A stretch of 64,000 nucleotides of DNA from Aurifilum marmelostoma (lineage: Eukaryota; Ascomycota; Sordariomycetes; Diaporthales; Cryphonectriaceae). Position 1 is the first letter of the stretch. The number at the start of each line of letters is the position of its first letter. A program made the position numbers and the translations under genes. This document shows positions 57,948 through 64,000 of the stretch, piece by piece. The notes beneath the pieces are model-generated. The model was given only the letters and a program-made list of their open reading frames with translations, did not search any database and was not told where the DNA came from. The stretch spans positions 1,550,001 to 1,614,000 of the forward strand of contig JAMXSV010000003.1 of the NCBI GenBank assembly GCA_027559495.1. The letters run 5' to 3'.

Positions 57948-59435
57948 CTCTAGGGAACCCTTTGTTCCTCAGGCCTATGGGCGAGCCTCTGATCAGTGAC
58001 GGCGGAACAGGCGGATGCAGACTCGTCGAGGGTGCGGTGGAATATTGCGGTGTGTATGTAGCCTTGGGCAGTGAGTCGTGCTCGGGAACGGTTAACCGTA
58101 AGGGCGGGGATGACGTCTGAAAGGGTCTCCGCCTTATGCTGCTGCAGTAGCTGCTGCTGCCGTTGCTGCCGCTGTGGAGGGAGAGGATGGATATATGAGA
58201 GCTGGCTGTCTTCGAGTCCAATATACAAAAAAAGGTGACGAGAAAGGATACATGTGACAAACAAAGGAGAAAGGAGACGAAGTGTGTTGCTTGAAAGGAG
58301 AGAGGCCTGAGGATGGTTTGTAGGAGGAGATAGGCGGGTGCGGCTCCGACGTGCGCATGGGACCAGAGGTAAAGGCTGCTGTGGGATCGTAGGGTCCCCT
58401 GTCAAGAGGCCTGGGAGCGGTATGACTGATCCTCAACCACTGACCAATTGCAGCAAGGCGTTGCTGGATGGACCATGGGCTTAGGGAAGGGAGCGAGTGG
58501 GTGTGGATGTGGATGTGCCTGTGCCTGGCTGAACAAGGTCCATCAAGGATAGGAGAGGGAGGAAGGGAGAAGAAGGTTTGGTCGGCGGCAGGCTGCCATC
58601 TGCCTCGTAAGTAGCAGTCATCTTCAGTTGCTTTTGACGCTGACTGATTAATGCAGTACAAGGGTTCTGATGCATGCAGCCACAGGTAGTTACCATACCG
58701 AGTCCAGCAGCCCACTACTGACTTACAGCAGCACTATAGCAGGTACTAAGCACCATCCCACTATAGCACTATGTAGTACCCATGCTGCCATGATATAATA
58801 CAGTAGATCCTCGGTAGCTGTTATCGCCGGGGCCTTGTAAACTCGTTATCAGCGTCACCCCCCACCCCCCAGGAAAACAACCCACCCCCCTGTCTCCGTC
58901 TTGTCCGTCTGACGTTATCGCCGCCCTGCCACTCAATGCCACTCTATTTTCCCTGCCCGCCTTACGCCCAGCTAAACCCTGGTGTTCTGATCATCAGTTC
59001 TCATACCGACGTCAGCTCTCTCGCTCCACGCGGAATCTGAGACCATCCTCGTGCTTGAACCTGCTGCCTCCCATTCTCCTCCAAACCATAATTCACTTTT
59101 GACCCCTTTGTGCTTGTCTCTTTTGCCTCTCAACAATGCTGGGCTCGTGATACCTTTTATTTCTTTGGTGCTACTTTGTGCCCCACCCTGTGCGAGAGAT
59201 CTGTCAACACTTTTGAACGCTCTTGATTTGCTCACGAGACGATCTACTGTTTCCGGTTCCTGAGCTCCCCGTCAACTCCCCCCATCTCCGACGACAGATC
59301 TCCCTCGCCTGATCCGACCTCGTCCACCCGACACTCCCACTCCTCTTATAGCACAGCCCTGGGACGTGATCATTCTCCCCTCCTGCCGTCTCGAGCACCA
59401 CACCAGCCACCCCTCACCAGATCAAAACCGCCCTC
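57948..59435. other. Divergent promoter region of pns1 and the Rab4-like gene
   Basis: About 1.5 kb between the two starts. Repeated ACTATAGCA/TAGTACC words occur around 58720-58790, and the stretch 59090-59435 is C/T-rich leader sequence. No supported gene. Confidence 0.55.
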
Positions 59436-60239
59436 ATGTCCTCACCACCGTGGGACTACATTGCCAAGCTGGTCTGCATAGGCGACTCCGGGTGCGGCAA
59501 GTCCAGCCTGACCATCCGGCTCTGCGAGGGCCGCTTTGTCCAGCATCACGATGTCACCATCGGCGTTGAATTTGGCTCGCGGATAGTACCCGTCGGCGCA
59601 CCACACTCCAAACCGCCCGGCGCGTCACTAGCGACCACCACCACCGAAACATCATCATCACCAACAACCAGCGGCTCCTCCCGGCAGCCGCCCAAGCCCG
59701 AGGGTCTCCCCCCGCCCCCGCTGAAGCAGGAACCCCCGCCGCCCCAGAAGCACATGAAGCTGTCCCTCTGGGACACGGCAGGCCAGGAGACGTACAAGTC
59801 CGTCACGCGCTCCTACTTCCGCGGCGCCTCGGGCGCCCTGCTGGTCTTCGACATCTCCCGCAAGGCCACCTTTGAGCACGTCACCGACTGGCTCAACGAC
59901 CTGCGCCAGATCGCCGAGCCCGACATCGTCGTCATCCTCGTCGGCAACAAGGCCGACCTCGCCTCCGAGAAGCGCGAGGTCGACGAGGCCGAGGCCCGCG
60001 AGTGGGCCAGGCGGAACGGCGTCCTGCAGTACGTTGAGACCAGCGCCAAGAGCGGCGAGGGCGTCGAGGAGGCCTTCCTCGCCGTCGCCGAGAGGATATA
60101 TCAGAACATCATGGCCGGCAAGTATGACCTGAACGACAGGCGGTCCGGCGTCAAGGGGTCCGCGGCTGGCTGGGGAGGCGGCACAAATGTCAGGCTGGAA
60201 CAAGAGAAACGCACAAGTGGTGGGGGGATGTGCTGTTGA
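59436..60239 (+). CDS. Rab4-like small GTPase with an internal insertion
   Basis: Ras-superfamily GTPase of the Rab4/Ypt4 group, expected on early or recycling endosomes. Intronless, 267 aa. P-loop GDSGCGKSS is at 16-24, with switch I TIGVEFGSRIV at about 41-51, WDTAGQE near 112-118, NKAD, and SAKSG. SVTRSYFRGASGALLVFDIS is close to Rab4. The C-terminus GGGMCC is a double-cysteine prenylation signal and lies over a G6 run that stays in frame. Between the two switch regions (about residues 54-106) an insertion rich in Pro, Ser and Thr interrupts the beta-strand hairpin. It has no stop and could in principle be a retained intron, but relatives in related fungi seem to carry such a segment. It is convergent with pmt2. 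Confidence 0.9.
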   Translation: MSSPPWDYIAKLVCIGDSGCGKSSLTIRLCEGRFVQHHDVTIGVEFGSRIVPVGAPHSKPPGASLATTTTETSSSPTTSGSSRQPPKPEGLPPPPLKQEPPPPQKHMKLSLWDTAGQETYKSVTRSYFRGASGALLVFDISRKATFEHVTDWLNDLRQIAEPDIVVILVGNKADLASEKREVDEAEAREWARRNGVLQYVETSAKSGEGVEEAFLAVAERIYQNIMAGKYDLNDRRSGVKGSAAGWGGGTNVRLEQEKRTSGGGMCC

Positions 60240-60941
60240 AAGCAATCGGGGGAGAACAACAACGATTTAGTCAGTTTAAGCGTTCTTTGGCGCGCGCCCG
60301 CTGAAAGAGCGATGTCTACGGAACTTACATACCACATAGAGAGCGTGGCCAGAGCACGAAACCTCTTAGTTTTTCCCGTTTCCTCGTTTTTCATGAGAGA
60401 GGCCTCATTAGGTTGATACCCATTCTGGCCAGGATGCATATACGCTTTTTCTTTCCCCGTCCAAAGTATGTACCAGTTCTGAAATCATATTATACAGCAC
60501 TGTAATGCATAATTAGCAAGAGCAAAGGCGGGTGAGCAGCACATACACAACATGTCTATCATGGCTGGCATATGGAGATGCGGCCGTTAAATCTTCGAAT
60601 ATATTGAGCACGATGGAGGAGAGATGGCATTACTAGACCGAGAGCGATCGTAAGACCTTATTCCCCTCTCCATGTTCACGAGTTTTTCAAGTGTCCATCC
60701 TTACACGCACATCCGGAAACTCCGTCCCTGTCCTGACCATCCATATGCAGCAATGACAGCCGTTTCAACTGCGCGCCCGGCTTCCGATGGAGTCAAGCTT
60801 AAAAGCTGCCCCCCCGCGAAAGAAATTTCCCGATTATAAATAATGACCATCGATAACCTACGCAGTCAGAGAAAGTAGCAGAATGAGTGCGCCTTTCCTT
60901 TCCCTCCATTTTTTACACACACAGACAGGCAGGCAGACACG
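60240..60941. other. Convergent spacer
   Basis: About 700 bp between the Rab4-like and pmt2 3' ends; 3' UTR sequence, no supported gene. Confidence 0.6.
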
Positions 60942-63478
60942 CTAGTCAGTCATCCTCCAGCTGTCAAACCACTTCATGTAGTTGTACTGTAGGTTCGGAC
61001 CGCTCATACCCCAGCAGATGGGCATGAAGTAGATGTACAGTCCGATCGTGATGCTATACAGGGCACCGTACATGACGTGCTGGACGATCTGGGCCCTGTT
61101 GCGGAGGCACCAATCCGCCAGGAAACCCGTTGTCAGGATGGCGAAATATAGAGCCGGGTAGTAGTGGTGCACGTATGTGACACGCGCCATGACGACGAAT
61201 GGCAGGTAGTGCAAGAACCATCCGATGACCGGGTAGAGACCAGCGTAGTGAATATGGTCGATCTCGGACTGGTTGAGCTCCTTGAACCCGCGCTGCCACC
61301 GGACAACGTACCAGGCGACCGTCAGGCCAAGGAAGCCGAGAGAGATCGTTGAGCCCCAGTAGACGAAGGGGTTGCCGAGAAGGAAGTACTTGATGATGTT
61401 GTCGTCCCAACCACACATGCGCAGCCCGACGTTGAGGATCGGCCACTGCCACCATTGAGAAGCCAGGTCGTCCTGCTTGTCTGGGTCTGGCACCAGTGCG
61501 TTGTTGGACGTCATCATGGCAACGTTGAGGTGGATAAAGTCGTGAATAAAGGGCGACTTGTACTGTCCGGGCTCAGCAGGCGGCAGCTTTTCGTTCCAGT
61601 GGGCCTCCACGTTCCAATGCGTGTATGTGTCGCGGGGATTGTTGTCCTTGGTGCAGGTGACCTCGATCTGCCGGAAACCCCACTGTGGCAGGTTGACATT
61701 ACCGGCTCGGAGGTAGCACCCAAGGACCTCGTGCCTCAGGCGGAATGCGGTGGTCAGAGTTCGGATCTTGCTGCGATCGTTGGAGGCAACGTCACGGACA
61801 ACCTCGACCTTCCAGTGGTCCTTGTCATCACCCACGGTCAGGTTGCCGTAGCTGGAAACCTCCTTGTCAGCCTTGGTGATGGGTGCAGAGATGTCGTGAG
61901 AGTGTAGGTTGCGGCCAGTCTGAGCATGAATAAGACGAATGACATCGCCATCGCCAAAGAAGCGCGGCTCGGCGTTCTCATCGTAATCAGCGTCGCGGCG
62001 GTTGGGATAGAAGAACCAGTCATTGTTGGCATCTTTGTGGTGGTAGCAGGTAACCTGTTGCTGGTTGGATCCCTCGGGGTAAGTCTGTACGTGGGAATGC
62101 AAGAGACCACTGTTTAGAGTTAGCATCCAAGGCTTTCTCGTTTTCCTGCAAAGATTTGTCTTACCCTCCGTATCCCATATTCTTGATCGTGGCCCTAGAA
62201 CCATAAGCGACCTCCAGAGGGCTGTTTTGGCCAACTTCGGTTCCACGCAGGTTCGCCTGGAACAGAGAGCTCATCTGCGCATCACCAGGGCCGGTATCAG
62301 TCAGGACGGCGAAATGGATCGCGAAGCTGAGCATGTAGATCAAGAAGGGAAGAATGATCAGGCCGACCACCCTGGCAACCACGTGAGCTCCGAGCTCGAC
62401 CTAGACGCCTGTTAGAAAACCAAGCACAGCGCGGAACGGGGTAAGATACTACGCACGACAGGCATTTTCAGGTTGCCAAACTTGTTCCACAGGTCCTCGA
62501 CGGTGTAAAGACCAACCAGCGCAGTGACGAAGAGCCCGACCAGTTTGACACTAGTAACACAGCCGATGCTGAACCCGGTCATGAACAGCCAGAAGAACCA
62601 TTCGGGCTCAAAGCTCTTGTCCTGCAGCCGGTGGAATTTGGCCCAGCAGAGGGTCGTGGCGACGGTACCGCAGAGCAGCATAGAGTCAAGAAGGATGAAG
62701 CGGCTGATGGTAGTGTACGAGTTTTCGCAGAGCACCATCAGCGTGACGAACCATACGGCGGGCCGCTTCAAATTGAGTTCCTTGGCAGTCCAATATGCCA
62801 TGGGCACGCAGACCGCGCCGAACAGGGCGTTGAATTGACGCATGAAGGTGTAGTTGACATCTGCAGGGTAGTGCTCGCCGGACTTGAATTCGAAAGAGCC
62901 GTTATATCCAGCCAAGTACCCAGAGAGACCGACCAGGAGTTTTCCCAGAGGCGGCTACTCCACTGTCAGCAGGAGACCCAAGATCCTACTCTTTCCAAAG
63001 AAGGTTGCTCACATGGACATCGAAATAGTATTCGTGCTTCAAGTAATGGGATCCGAACTTTCCGAAGCTATGTTGTAAAAATCACAGTCAGCAAAATAGT
63101 GCCACCTGGTGTGAAATCCGGCTAAACGACGCATAGAACGTACTGGGCCTCGTCCCATGTCACGATGTCGGAGATTCCGATCTTGTACAGTCGGGTGAAG
63201 AGGGCAAGGGCCGTAAAGACGAGGGGAGCTATAATGAACTCCCACTCCTCGAGTGTCTGGAGAAAGGATGGCTGTTGATAAACTTGGTATTAGCGCGCGA
63301 GACTTCTTGTGATACGATCGTCAAGACGGGGGAGCCGAACCTTCTTCGCCTGCTTCTTCTTGTCGTCGGCCTCGGGCTGACCCTGAACGGTGCCAGCTTG
63401 CCCAGGCACATTGCGCCGTCGTAGGGCATTGCCGCCATCAGCGCCAGAGGCGACAGCGGCCTTCTCAGCGGCGGCCAT
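60942..63478 (-). CDS. pmt2: Dolichyl-phosphate-mannose:protein O-mannosyltransferase, Pmt2 type, frame interrupted
   Basis: ER membrane enzyme that transfers mannose from dolichyl phosphate to Ser/Thr of secretory proteins. Exons: 63478-63341, 63271-63144, 63067-63013, 62955-62457, 62400-62165 and 62109-60942; 740 aa. The catalytic loop is TWDEAH, split by intron 2, followed by FGKFGSHYLKHEYYFDVH. LAGYNGSFEFKSGEHY and YTFMRQFNALFGA match Pmt2. The central MIR region carries LLHSHVQTYPEGSNQQQVTC and NLHSHDISAP. The C-terminus has several spans (HYYPALYFAILTTGFLADW). At the start of exon 4 the frame breaks at five T (plus strand, 62940-62944). With four, PPLGKLLVGLSGYLAGYNG is continuous and the length is exactly in frame. 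Intron 4 ends at CTAG 62401. A likely substrate in this window is the Ser/Thr-rich protein at 32767-33988. Confidence 0.92.
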
Positions 63479-64000
63479 TGTCGTATTCAGGCGTTGGGAA
63501 TCCAGATGAACCGAGCTGCGTCTCGGGGAACCACAGCGGAACGAGGAGGCGTGGGGAAAACGGATAGGTTGTTGAACGAATGTGTCGAAAGGGCGAGAGG
63601 AGGAATGTCAAAGGTCGAAGTGGTCTGTCCTCGAGGCTCTGTCGAACAAGAACCCAGCTGCTGTTAGTAGGACATTGATCCCACCGAGGGAGAAGAGAAA
63701 GATGCACGAAGGAGGAAAAAAAACACGGCCTCCAGAGGCAGGAGGACGATGGTCGCAGGCGAAGACAGAGCTTCGTTGGGAAATCAAGGGATGGACAGGT
63801 CGAAGGGTGGAAATAATTGAAGGTGGCCTTTCGCAGCAGCTACTACGGCTGTGCTGAGGTGCAATTGCGTGTTACCTAAAGAAGCACCCCTGCAGCAGCA
63901 AGCAATCTGACAAGGTGGTACGTACCGCTCAAGCTCCAATCTGATTTGCTGATCCCGGGTGTTCAGGTCGTAGCTAAGTGGGGTCGGACTGGGGTCCTCC
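63479..64000. other. pmt2 upstream region to the right edge
   Basis: About 520 bp containing the pmt2 leader and promoter. No conserved open frame reaches the window edge. Confidence 0.55.

Overview
The window is nuclear DNA of a filamentous ascomycete, most likely a Sordariomycete. Evidence: short introns with GT...AG ends and CTGAC/CTAAC-type branch sites, CT-rich leaders, kilobase-scale spacers, and clearly fungal proteins (Bud6/Aip3, Pns1, a Pho80-type cyclin, Pmt2, a naphthol reductase of DHN-melanin type). No rRNA, tRNA, transposon, CRISPR array or bacterial operon was found. The species cannot be named from sequence alone.

Layout. 0-10 kb: a possible 3' gene end, an unrecognised 517-aa protein, the Arp2/3 subunit ARPC3, the tRNA m1A58 methyltransferase subunit Trm6 and an unknown two-exon gene. 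10-17.5 kb: an M20 carboxypeptidase, a tetraspanin and a secreted beta-lactamase-like protein, all on the minus strand. 19-30 kb: Bud6, a trihydroxynaphthalene-type reductase, a DUF1643 protein, a P450 and a Gal80/MocA-like oxidoreductase. 31-46.5 kb: an unknown three-exon gene, a secreted one-span membrane protein, a gene-free stretch of about 3.3 kb, an ABCC transporter and an eight- or nine-exon SLIP-GC-like large GTPase. 47-50.5 kb: a divergent pair (secretory prolyl 4-hydroxylase-like enzyme and a PDI-like protein ending in HEEL) and a small secreted protein. 52.7-64 kb: Pho80-like cyclin, Pns1/CTL transporter, Rab4-like GTPase and protein O-mannosyltransferase Pmt2.

Working together. 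Several products belong to polarised growth and the secretory pathway: Arp2/3, Bud6, Rab4, tetraspanin, Pmt2, PDI-like and prolyl hydroxylase-like. The naphthol reductase and the P450 could belong to pigment or polyketide metabolism, but no polyketide synthase is present, so no biosynthetic cluster is claimed.

Main observations. (1) Six otherwise well-conserved genes are broken by what reads as exactly one extra base in a homopolymer (four C6/G6 runs, one G8, one A5/T5). Removing one base restores family sequence and exon phase each time. All are insertions, which points to homopolymer over-calling, though it must be checked. (2) The prolyl 4-hydroxylase-like and PDI-like genes share a roughly 510-bp divergent promoter; in animals PDI is the beta subunit of prolyl 4-hydroxylase. 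(3) A reductase and a P450 lie near each other in a way that resembles the AflM/AflN pairing. (4) The Rab4-like and ABC proteins carry low-complexity insertions inside otherwise conserved catalytic domains.
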